Assembly: GCF_003122085.1 (NCBI RefSeq)
Contig: NZ_QEXV01000001.1
Coordinates: 496,001 to 560,000, forward strand
Reading direction: 5' to 3'
DNA from: Marinicauda salina
GTDB lineage: Bacteria > Pseudomonadota > Alphaproteobacteria > Caulobacterales > Maricaulaceae
Length of the DNA stretch: 64,000 nt
Part shown: positions 28,318 through 35,619 of the stretch, piece after piece
Position numbering within the stretch: the stretch's first letter is position 1
How the letters are laid out: every line of letters starts with the position of its first letter
Notes under the pieces: model-generated
What the model was told of the DNA's origin: nothing
Database searches by the model: none
What the model saw: only the letters and a program-made list of their open reading frames with translations
Program-made: the position numbers and the translations under genes

Positions 28318-29301
28318 ATGCCCGACCACGCCCTGCCCGAGTTCGCGCTTCAGGCCGAAGGCCTGGAGAAGGTCTATCCCGGCGGCAAGAAGAGCGAGGC
28401 CAAGCACGCGCTCAGGGGCGTCGACCTCAAGGTCAAGCGCGGCTCGATCTTCGGCCTGCTGGGCCCCAACGGGGCCGGCAAGTCGACCTTCATCAACATC
28501 TTCGCCGGACTGACCAACAAGTCCGCCGGCCGGGCCGTGATCTGGGGCCACGACATCGACCGCAATCCGCGCGCGGCGCGGGCCTGCATCGGCGTCGTGC
28601 CCCAGGAGCTCAACATGGACGTCTTCTTCACGCCCGCCGAGACGCTGGAGCTGATGGCGGGCTATTACGGCGTGCCGAAGGCCGAGCGGCGCACCGCGGA
28701 GATCCTCGAGGCCGTCGGGTTGTCCGACAAGGCCGACGCCTATGTCCGCCAGCTCTCGGGCGGCATGAAGCGCCGCCTGCTGGTCGCCAAGGCGCTCGTC
28801 CACAACCCGCCTGTGCTGGTGCTCGACGAGCCGACCGCCGGCGTCGATATCGAGCTGCGCCGCCAGCTCTGGGAGTATGTGGTCCGGCTCAACGAGGCCG
28901 GCACCACGATCGTGCTCACCACGCACTATCTCGAGGAGGCCCAGGAGCTCTGCGACGAGATCGCCATCGTCAACGAGGGCCGGGTCGTGGCCTGCGAGCC
29001 CAAGCCGCAGCTCCTCAAACGCCTCGACCGCAAGACGCTGGTGATCGAGCCCGTCGAGCCGCTCGCCGCGGTGCCCGAACAGTTCGCCGGGCTCGACGCC
29101 GAGATCCGCGACGGCGCGCTGGCGATCACCTATCGCTTCGGCGAGGCCTCGGTGGCCGACATGATCGAGCGCTTCCGCGAGACCGGAAACCGCATCGACG
29201 ATCTGCGCACCGAGGAGCCCGATCTCGAGGACGTCTTCCTGGCGCTGACCTACAACGCGCCCGCGGGGGCCGAGGGCGCCGACGCCGCCGGCGGGGCCTG
29301 A
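28318..29301 (+). CDS. ABC transporter ATP-binding protein (YadG/CcmA-like), no permease alongside
   Basis: 327 residues. Walker A G49-P-N-G-A-G-K-S-T57, signature L-S-G-G-M-K-R-R, Walker B L-V-L-D-E-P-T and switch H in L-T-T-H-Y are complete, so it should hydrolyse ATP. The layout (G-V-V-P-Q-E-L-N-M-D, C-terminal L-E-D-V-F-L-A-L-T) matches exporters of the ABC-2 class such as YadG. The expected ABC-2 permease is not next to it; the following small membrane protein at 29342 has only two segments and cannot replace it. Confidence 0.9.
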   Translation: MPDHALPEFALQAEGLEKVYPGGKKSEAKHALRGVDLKVKRGSIFGLLGPNGAGKSTFINIFAGLTNKSAGRAVIWGHDIDRNPRAARACIGVVPQELNMDVFFTPAETLELMAGYYGVPKAERRTAEILEAVGLSDKADAYVRQLSGGMKRRLLVAKALVHNPPVLVLDEPTAGVDIELRRQLWEYVVRLNEAGTTIVLTTHYLEEAQELCDEIAIVNEGRVVACEPKPQLLKRLDRKTLVIEPVEPLAAVPEQFAGLDAEIRDGALAITYRFGEASVADMIERFRETGNRIDDLRTEEPDLEDVFLALTYNAPAGAEGADAAGGA

Positions 29302-29341
29302 GCCCTGCCCGCCGGGCCGGTCTTCGTGCTAGGCTGGCGCC

Positions 29342-29635
29342 ATGTTCGGATTTCTCCAGCGCGGGCTCGCCGCCGTGTTCGCCGTCGCGGTCTTCGGATT
29401 CGCGATCTTCCTCGTCATGCAGCTCCAGCCGGTCTCGGCGGGCGGCTGGGCGCTGCGCGTCGGCCTTCTGATCGGCGCCGGCCTCGGCGCGCTGCTGGTC
29501 TACCGCGCCCTGAGCCCGCCCCGCCGCGACGGCGAGGGTCTGCCCGAGCGCCATGGCGCGGGCATCGCCATGGGCGTGGGCGTGAGCGGGCGGCGCCGGC
29601 GCGACGATCCCGACGACGATCTCGAGCTGGACTAG
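29342..29635 (+). CDS. Small two-helix membrane protein, function unknown
   Basis: 97 residues, unrecognised. Two hydrophobic segments (about 8-26 and 35-56) separated by a short loop, then a polar Arg-rich and finally acidic tail ([10 protein letters not shown]). GC and codon use match the neighbourhood, and it begins 40 bases after the ABC ATPase, so it is likely cotranscribed with it. Confidence 0.6.
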   Translation: MFGFLQRGLAAVFAVAVFGFAIFLVMQLQPVSAGGWALRVGLLIGAGLGALLVYRALSPPRRDGEGLPERHGAGIAMGVGVSGRRRRDDPDDDLELD

Positions 29636-29714
29636 GGCGCGATCCGGCGCGGCCGCCGCGGACGCACGCGCGCATTGAACCCGCCGCCGGGCGCCTGTAT
29701 GAACGGGCCTCGAC

Positions 29715-29791
29715 GCACCCGTAGCTCAGCTGGATAGAGCGCCGCCCTCCGAAGGCGGAGGTCATAGGTTCGAATCCTATCGGGTGCGCCA
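29715..29791 (+). tRNA. tRNA-Arg (anticodon CCG)
   Basis: 77 bases with encoded CCA (29789-29791). Acceptor GCACCCG pairs with CGGGTGC; the D-arm carries AGCTCAGCTGGATAGAGC; the anticodon stem CCGCC/GGCGG closes a loop reading CT-CCG-AA; the T-arm has the standard GGTTCGAATCC. It decodes CGG. It lies just beside the AT-rich block at 29.99-31.35 kb, a typical target position for integrating elements, but no integrase or duplicated tRNA end was found. Confidence 0.97.
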
Positions 29792-29817
29792 TTTGTCGAG
29801 GCCGCAGCACCACCGCC

Positions 29818-30534
29818 TCAATCCATCAGCTCGTACCCGAAATAGTCGAGCAGCTCCGGCTCGCGCGAGAGCACGCGCGTGATCTCCGCGATCTGCTCCG
29901 GGGAAAGACGCGCGATCTGCTTGTCATTGAGATTGGTGAGCGGGCGCTCGACGCTGCCGTCGAGGGAGTGGACCTTCATCGATCGTCTGTAGTCTATATC
30001 GTCAAGCATGTCGATTTGTTTGCGAAGCGCCCGAACGAGTTCTGCCGGCTGATCTGTAAAATCTTCATATCGCGTTGAAACAGCTTTTCGACCCAAAAGC
30101 TCGATATTTTCTTTCTGGTATCTAGCAAATTTGATCCAGAATTGAGCGGCCCACGTATAGGATTTGTGCTTATAATGCCGCCTAATTAGCCCTTCGCTGA
30201 ACGCATAAGGGTCACGAATAGAAATTATGTAGTTTGCTGGCCTAAACCACTCTTCAAGCTCTTCAACACGAAATAAGTTGCCAGGTGTCTTTTCAACAAG
30301 CACATTTTTTGAAGTATCCCATGATCCCATCCAACACATTTTGATGAACCGCCAAGGTATTATTTTTTTACTATTTAACGAATTATAAAGCAAAAATGGC
30401 GCAGCCCCTAGTACAAATTGACCCTCTCCCTTTCGGCTTTTAAGTATTGACGTGTTCGCGGATGTCTGCAGCAAGCGAATAAGTGCAGTGGATCCCGAAT
30501 TCGGTGGAGAGAGTATAAATAGGAACCTGTTCAT
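29818..30534 (-). CDS. Sulfotransferase-family protein, compositionally mosaic
   Basis: 238 residues. The PAPS-binding 5' loop is [11 protein letters not shown] (8-18), E-K-T-P-G-N occurs at 81-86 and the 3'-phosphate site I-I-S-I-R-D-P-Y...S at 103-113. It would transfer sulfate from PAPS to a hydroxyl or amine, perhaps on a surface glycan given the neighbours. Codons up to about residue 180 are AT-rich, while the last 57 residues are encoded by GC-rich DNA like the host's, so the gene straddles a recombination joint near 29,990. Its start faces the divergent methyltransferase. Confidence 0.72.
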   Translation of the reverse strand: MNRFLFILSPPNSGSTALIRLLQTSANTSILKSRKGEGQFVLGAAPFLLYNSLNSKKIIPWRFIKMCWMGSWDTSKNVLVEKTPGNLFRVEELEEWFRPANYIISIRDPYAFSEGLIRRHYKHKSYTWAAQFWIKFARYQKENIELLGRKAVSTRYEDFTDQPAELVRALRKQIDMLDDIDYRRSMKVHSLDGSVERPLTNLNDKQIARLSPEQIAEITRVLSREPELLDYFGYELMD

Positions 30535-31349
30535 ATATGCGATCTGCGGGCGCTCACGTTGATGCGTCGAATCGCATAAGGCATATCAGCATCCGCAATT
30601 TCACCGTACCCTTTCCGCGTGCGCTTGCCGCGATTCGCGCCTTCTAACGCTGTGCGGAAGAGTCATATGACATTTCGTTCGCCTAATGATCAATATAGTG
30701 TTGTCGACAAGTTGCCCCTTCAGGCGAGGGTCATCGAGCGTGCACGGAAGAAGATGTATGAAAAATTTTTGAGCACATGTAAGCCTAATAAAAATGAATC
30801 TATTCTTGATATTGGTGCTACATCGGATCGAAATAATGTTGCATCTAATTATCTTGAGGCTTGGTATCCAGTAAAGAAAAATATTACTGCAATTGGCCTA
30901 CAGGACGCTTCATTTTTAATGGACTTATATCCTGGGCTTAAATTTTTGGAGGCGGATGGTCGAAGCCTACCCTTTACGGATAATGCATTCGATATTGTAC
31001 ACTCTAGTGCAGTTATTGAGCATGCGGGATCTAATCAGCAACAGCAGGATCTGTTATCTGAACAATTTCGAGTAGCGAGAAAAGCGGTTTTTCTTACTAC
31101 GCCCAATCGAGGTTTCCCTCTAGAAGTTCATACGTCGTTACCTTTGATTCATTGGCTTCCGATGAAAACATTTAGAAAAATATTGACATTGATGGGATAT
31201 GATTTCTTTGCACAGGAAAAAAATCTAAATTTGTTATACGCTCGAGACTTACGATTAATGTGTCGCAATTTAGGTGTGCGACAATACAAAATAGACTATA
31301 ATTATACCTTCGGTTGGGCCTCCAACATACTGCTGTCGATATTTAAATA
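30000..31349. other. AT-rich block, probable horizontally acquired segment
   Basis: GC falls abruptly from near 65-70 percent to roughly 35-45 percent at about 29,990-30,000 (inside the sulfotransferase gene) and returns at 31,350-31,370 with the next gene. The block holds the 5' two-thirds of the sulfotransferase gene, the divergent spacer and the methyltransferase. No transposase, integrase or terminal repeats are visible. Confidence 0.75.
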
Positions 31350-31350
31350 G
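30667..31350 (+). CDS. SAM-dependent methyltransferase (class I, UbiE/type 11-like), AT-rich
   Basis: 227 residues. Motif I is S-I-L-D-I-G-A-T-S-D (45-54); the post-motif D-G-R-S-L-P-F-T-D-N-A-F-D-I-V-H-S-S-A-V-I-E-H-A is typical of type 11 methyltransferases. The middle carries F-L-T-T-P-N-R-G-F-P-L-E-V-H-T-S-L-P-L-I-H-W-L, seen in methyltransferases of polysaccharide clusters. ATG 30667 follows GGAAG; an upstream in-frame start is possible. The gene is far more AT-rich than the chromosome around it. Acceptor unknown, probably a glycan or lipid-linked sugar. Confidence 0.78.
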   Translation: MTFRSPNDQYSVVDKLPLQARVIERARKKMYEKFLSTCKPNKNESILDIGATSDRNNVASNYLEAWYPVKKNITAIGLQDASFLMDLYPGLKFLEADGRSLPFTDNAFDIVHSSAVIEHAGSNQQQQDLLSEQFRVARKAVFLTTPNRGFPLEVHTSLPLIHWLPMKTFRKILTLMGYDFFAQEKNLNLLYARDLRLMCRNLGVRQYKIDYNYTFGWASNILLSIFK

Positions 31351-31373
31351 TGGTTTTGTTGCGCGTTGTGGGA

Positions 31374-32387
31374 ATGGTGGAGTCGTCACGAAGGAGGGCC
31401 AGCATAACTCGCCGCACATGGCCCATCCTGGCCGCAGCGGGACTGGCCGCCGCTCTGCTGGCGGGCCTCGTCGCGTTCAGCGGACTCTCGATCGCCGATT
31501 TCAAGCGCGGCTTCGCCGACGCGCCGCTCTGGCCGCTCGGGCTGGTCGTCGCCGGAACGGCCGTCCAGACCTGGGCGGGCGCAGTGAAATGGCGCGCGGT
31601 GATGCGCCGGCTTGTTCCATCGGGCGCCGCGGAGCCGGCGCTGGGCTACTTCGTCTTCTACACGGCGCTCACGGGCGTCTTCAGCCAGGCGATGACGCCC
31701 TATCTCGCCGGGGCGGCGGTCCGCGGTTTCGCGACGCGCCGTCATCAGAAGACGGACTTCTGGCGCGGCGCGACCGGCTCGGGGTTCGAGCAGCTGTTCG
31801 ACGCCGGGCTGATCGTAGCGCTGGCGGTTCCCGCCCTGATCGTGCTGGTCGCGGGCGGCGGGCTCGCCGCACTCGGCCTGGCGCTGGCCGCCGGCGCGTT
31901 CGCAGGCCGCATCGCGCTTGGCGTCTTCCTGGTTCACCCGCTCTGGCGGGGCGGACTTGAGCGCTGGCTGACCGCGAGCCGGCTCAGCCCGCTACGCGCG
32001 TTCGGCCGGGTGCTGCGCGGCGCCGACGAGGCCGGCCTGTTCGAAAAGGATATCGTCGCCAGACTCTATCGCTGGTCGCTCATCCGCTATGTCGCGATCG
32101 GGCTGCGGCCGCTCGCCGTCGCGCTGATGATCGCGCCGGCGTCGGGCCTGCCGGGCGTGGCGGCCGGCTTCCCGCTTGTCCAGGCCTCGCAGTTCGCCGC
32201 CATCACGCCCGGCAATCTCGGCGTCGCCGAATGGGGCTGGACGGCGGTGCTGGCCGCGAGCGGCTGGGATTTCGAGACCGCCACCGTCTTCGCGCTCGCT
32301 GTGCGCGTGCTCTCTCTGGCGGCGTTGTTCCTGGTCTTCCTCGGCGCGGCGCTGGCCTTCCTTCGCACGCGGCGCGCGCGCGTCTGA
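31374..32387 (+). CDS. UPF0104/lysylphosphatidylglycerol synthase TM-region family protein
   Basis: 337 residues from ATG 31374, with about eight hydrophobic segments. It has the family's F-S-Q-A-M-T-P-Y-L-A-G-A-A-V-R-G and T-P-G-N-L-G-V-A-E-W-G-W blocks (E-G/W-x-G signature). Such proteins are flippase-like membrane partners of glycosyltransferases or lysyl-PG synthases; no aminoacyl-transferase domain is attached. The true start is unsure: GTG 31350 and ATG 31374 are in frame, but the best ribosome site (AAGGAGGG, 31391-31398) points at an in-frame ATA at 31404. Codon use returns to host-like here. Confidence 0.78.
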   Translation: MVESSRRRASITRRTWPILAAAGLAAALLAGLVAFSGLSIADFKRGFADAPLWPLGLVVAGTAVQTWAGAVKWRAVMRRLVPSGAAEPALGYFVFYTALTGVFSQAMTPYLAGAAVRGFATRRHQKTDFWRGATGSGFEQLFDAGLIVALAVPALIVLVAGGGLAALGLALAAGAFAGRIALGVFLVHPLWRGGLERWLTASRLSPLRAFGRVLRGADEAGLFEKDIVARLYRWSLIRYVAIGLRPLAVALMIAPASGLPGVAAGFPLVQASQFAAITPGNLGVAEWGWTAVLAASGWDFETATVFALAVRVLSLAALFLVFLGAALAFLRTRRARV

Positions 32388-32389
32388 GT

Positions 32390-33655
32390 TCAGCCGGCGT
32401 CTTTCGCCAGGTCGATCGGCCGGGCCTTGTTGCCGGCGATGATCGAGAGCAGGAAGCCGCCGAAGAAGCTCTGCAGCCCGATCACGCCGAGCGTCGAGGC
32501 CACCGCGACGTCGCGGATCGCCGACAGTCCGCCGAAGCCCTGGCTCGCCCAGTTGATCACCACGTTGGCGAACAGCGCTCCGCCGGCGAGCGTCAGCACG
32601 ACGGCGGCGAGGAGGAAATGCTCGAGCCGCGCCAGCCGCAGGATGAGCCGGGTCTCGCCGGTGATCCGCCGGTAGCCCTCGCGCACGCCGTGGATCGTCG
32701 AGGCGAAGCCGAACAGCGTCGTCTGGAAGGCCACGATCAGGAAGGCCGAGGCCAGGATCATCCAGTGATCGCCGAAGGCGAGACCGCCGATCTCGGCCAT
32801 CGTGCCCTCGGGCTGCATCAGCAGCGCGCCGCCGATGACGCCCGCGATCAGGGCGAACAGGGCCGACGGACCGAAGAACAGCCAGAGCGGGGTGAGCATC
32901 AGCATGTAGCGCAGGTGGCGCCATCCGTCGCGCCACGGCCGGAGATGCGGCGCGCGCCCGCGCTTGTCGGGCGACAGCGTGATCGGCGTCTCGGCGTAGC
33001 GGCGTTTCAGCAGCGAGGCCTTGAGCACCATCTCGGTGGCGAACTCCATGCCGTCGGAGTCCAGCCGCAGCTGCTCGAACGTCTCCTTGGTGAGCGCGCG
33101 CAGGCCGCAATGGGCGTCGCTCACCGGGAGGCGGTAGAGGATGCGGAAGACGCCGCTGAGCACCGGGTTGCCGAGATAGCGGTTGAGGAAGGGCATGGCG
33201 CCGGGCTTGATCTCGCCGCGGAAGCGCGAGCCCATGCAGATATCGGCGCCGTCCATCAGCCGTTCGACCATCTCCACGGCCTCGACGAAATCATACGAGC
33301 AGTCGCTGTCGCCCATGACGAGATAGCGCCCGCGCGCGGCGGTCATGCCCCCGCGCAGCGCCGCGCCGTAGCCGCGCGTCGGTATCGCCTCGACGCGCGC
33401 GCCGCGGTCGGCGGCGATCTGCTGGCTGCCGTCGGTGCTGCCGTTGTCGGCGATGACGATCTCGCCTGTGAGCCCGTGGCGCTCGGCGAGGATGTCGAGG
33501 GCCTGCCGTGCTCGGTCGATGCACCAGCCCAGCGTGGCCGCCTCGTCGAGGCAGGGCATGACGATGGAGACGTCCGGCGCGGGGGCGTCGGCGTCGTCGA
33601 CGGGGGCGGCGGGGGAAAGTTCGGCGGCCATGCTCATCGGCGTTGCGGGCCTCAT
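32390..33655 (-). CDS. Family 2 glycosyltransferase with C-terminal membrane segments
   Basis: 421 residues. The GT-A domain at 28-245 has S-I-V-M-P-C-L-D-E-A-A-T, I-A-D-N-G-S-T-D-G-S and G-D-S-D-C-S-Y-D (D-x-D metal site); the C-terminal 170 residues hold about four hydrophobic segments. This is the dolichyl-phosphate/polyprenyl-phosphate sugar synthase-like layout, which would load a sugar on a lipid carrier. Starts at 33655, 33637 and 33631 are in frame; none has a clear ribosome site. Its stop lies 2 bases from that of the convergent UPF0104 gene. Confidence 0.85.
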   Translation of the reverse strand: MRPATPMSMAAELSPAAPVDDADAPAPDVSIVMPCLDEAATLGWCIDRARQALDILAERHGLTGEIVIADNGSTDGSQQIAADRGARVEAIPTRGYGAALRGGMTAARGRYLVMGDSDCSYDFVEAVEMVERLMDGADICMGSRFRGEIKPGAMPFLNRYLGNPVLSGVFRILYRLPVSDAHCGLRALTKETFEQLRLDSDGMEFATEMVLKASLLKRRYAETPITLSPDKRGRAPHLRPWRDGWRHLRYMLMLTPLWLFFGPSALFALIAGVIGGALLMQPEGTMAEIGGLAFGDHWMILASAFLIVAFQTTLFGFASTIHGVREGYRRITGETRLILRLARLEHFLLAAVVLTLAGGALFANVVINWASQGFGGLSAIRDVAVASTLGVIGLQSFFGGFLLSIIAGNKARPIDLAKDAG

Positions 33656-33775
33656 CCGGGAGCGGCGAGCCGCTCGATGTCGAGACGCACCTTGCCGCGT
33701 CGTGCTTGACCCATTGTTAAGCGACGCGCGGCAGCGTCGGCGCCCGACATCGCCTCCAGTCTACAACGGGACCCG

Positions 33776-35512
33776 ATGAACGCCGAACGCCGGACCCTGA
33801 CCGCGGTCTATTGTCTCGCCGGCCTGCTCGGGCTCGGCGCGCTCTTCGTCGTCTTTGGCGCGACGTTCGGCATGTCGCGCTATGTCTACACGCGCGTCGA
33901 CCTCGTCGGCTTCGCCGTCGTGATTCTCCTGGCCATGGGACTCGCCGCCTTCGCGCGCGCCGCGCCGGCTGCGCTCGTCGATCGCGTCGACCGGGTCCGC
34001 CTCGACGCCTTCGCGCCGTGGCGCCTCGCCGTCGCCGTCATCGTGCTGGCCGTCATCGGGACGCATCTCGTCCAGCACGGCTACGCGTTTTCGATGGACG
34101 AGCACATGACGCGCTTCCAGGGCGCGATCTTCGCCGAGGGGCGGCTCGCCGGCGAGGTTCCCCCCGAGTGGCGCGAGTACGGCAGGGCGATGTGCCACGT
34201 TTTCGTCCGCTACGATCCCGAAACCGGTCTGGTCATGAGCGATTACCGCCCGGGCATGGCGAGCCTTTTCGCCATGTTCGATCTCGTCGGGCTCGGGCTC
34301 TACGTCTCGGCGTTCATGACGGCGGGAAGCGTGCTGCTGGCCGCGGCGGTCGCCCGCCGGATCTGGCCGGAGCGTCCCGACGCGGCGATCGTCGCCGCCC
34401 TGCTGGTGGCGACCTCGCAGCAGGCGCTGGCCGCGGCGACGACCAGCTACGCCATGTCCGCCCATCTCTGCTTCAACCTGGCCTGGATCTGGCTGTTCCT
34501 GCGCGGGGGGCGGCTCGGCCACGGGCTGGCGCCCTTCGTCGGGGTCGCGACGGCGTCGCTGCACCAGATCCATTTCCACGCCTTCTTCGCGCTGCCCTTC
34601 CTGCTCACCTTCCTGCGCCCGCTCCGCCCCGGCCTGATCGCCTGGTACGGCGCGGTCTATCTCGCCGGCCATCTCGCCATCCTGGGCTGGGACGACTTCG
34701 CCATGCGCTCGGCCAGCGAAACCGCCCAGGCCGCCGCGACCGGCGCGGCCGATCCGCTCGGCCGGCTGCTGTCGCGGCTGGCGGGCTTCATCCGCTTTCC
34801 CGGACCGTTCGAGCTCGGCACGGTGACGGCCAATATCGCGCGCTTCTTCGCCTGGCAGAGCCTGGCGCTGGTTCCGCTACTGGTCATGCTCCGGCGCCGG
34901 GCCGAGTGGTCGCCGGTCATGGTGCTGCTGGCCGCCTCGATCGGGACGAGCCTCATGCCCTATCCGCTGCTCATGCCCGACCAGGGCCATGGCTGGGGCT
35001 ATCGCTATCTGCACGGCCTGATCGGCAATTTCGCGCTGCTGGGCGCGGCGGGCTGGGTAGTCCTGAGCAAGGAAACCGGACGCGCGGCGGCGCGCTATCG
35101 AGCGGTCGTGCTGGCGGCGTTGGCGGCCACGGCCTTTATCCTCGTGCCCATGCGCGCGTTCCAGATCGAGCGCGTCGCCGGGGCCTGGGCGCAGGCGGCC
35201 GATTTCGTCGCGAGCCGGGAGGCCGAAGTGGTAGTCGTCGACTCTCACGCCATCTACTACGGACACGACCTGCCGCGGAACGATCCGTTCGCCCGGAACC
35301 GGCCGATCGCGATGGATATCCGGGCGCTGCCCAAGGATCGCATCGACGCGCTGTGCGGGGATTATTCCGTCGCCTTCGTCTCGGGCGAGGACGTCGCGGG
35401 CTTCGGCGTCCCCGTCTTCGATCCCGCCGAAAGCGAGGAGACGCCCGCGGACTACCCCGACTGGGTCGCGCGTCTGACCGCGCCCGATTGCGCCGCGCCG
35501 CCTGACGGCTGA
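33776..35512 (+). CDS. GT-C-type membrane glycosyltransferase (ArnT/PMT-like), unassigned
   Basis: 578 residues, about 11-12 hydrophobic segments. After the second segment comes F-S-M-D-E-H-M-T-R-F-Q (about 103-113), the acidic motif in the first periplasmic loop where GT-C enzymes bind the polyprenyl-phosphate donor. The C-terminal 110 residues are soluble. The adjacent divergent GT2 (32390-33655) would supply the lipid-linked sugar. ATG 33776 follows ACGGGA. Acceptor unknown; sequence similarity to named GT-C families is low by eye. Confidence 0.65.
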   Translation: MNAERRTLTAVYCLAGLLGLGALFVVFGATFGMSRYVYTRVDLVGFAVVILLAMGLAAFARAAPAALVDRVDRVRLDAFAPWRLAVAVIVLAVIGTHLVQHGYAFSMDEHMTRFQGAIFAEGRLAGEVPPEWREYGRAMCHVFVRYDPETGLVMSDYRPGMASLFAMFDLVGLGLYVSAFMTAGSVLLAAAVARRIWPERPDAAIVAALLVATSQQALAAATTSYAMSAHLCFNLAWIWLFLRGGRLGHGLAPFVGVATASLHQIHFHAFFALPFLLTFLRPLRPGLIAWYGAVYLAGHLAILGWDDFAMRSASETAQAAATGAADPLGRLLSRLAGFIRFPGPFELGTVTANIARFFAWQSLALVPLLVMLRRRAEWSPVMVLLAASIGTSLMPYPLLMPDQGHGWGYRYLHGLIGNFALLGAAGWVVLSKETGRAAARYRAVVLAALAATAFILVPMRAFQIERVAGAWAQAADFVASREAEVVVVDSHAIYYGHDLPRNDPFARNRPIAMDIRALPKDRIDALCGDYSVAFVSGEDVAGFGVPVFDPAESEETPADYPDWVARLTAPDCAAPPDG

Positions 35513-35619
35513 AGCAGGATCGCTTCGCGAGCAAGCGCCCTGGCTTCAGCATGATTTTGAGTGGTCGCGTGATCGAACCGGTGAACCGGTCCCCACTTCA
35601 CCTGATCACGCTCCTGGGC
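35513..35619. repeat. Convergent spacer with nested palindromes
   Basis: Between the GT-C gene and the metzincin stop. Contains CGTGATC/GATCACG (35568-35574 with 35604-35610), AGTGG/CCACT nested between them, an ACCGGT pair around 35577-35590, and a TGAAGC...GCTTCA pair on the left. The GAACCGGTG...CCACTT style resembles a widespread alphaproteobacterial repeat. Could be a bidirectional terminator. Confidence 0.6.

Noticed and set aside
29700-31400. Prophage or integrative element at tRNA-Arg
   Set aside because: No integrase, transposase, phage gene or duplicate of the tRNA 3' end around the AT-rich block.
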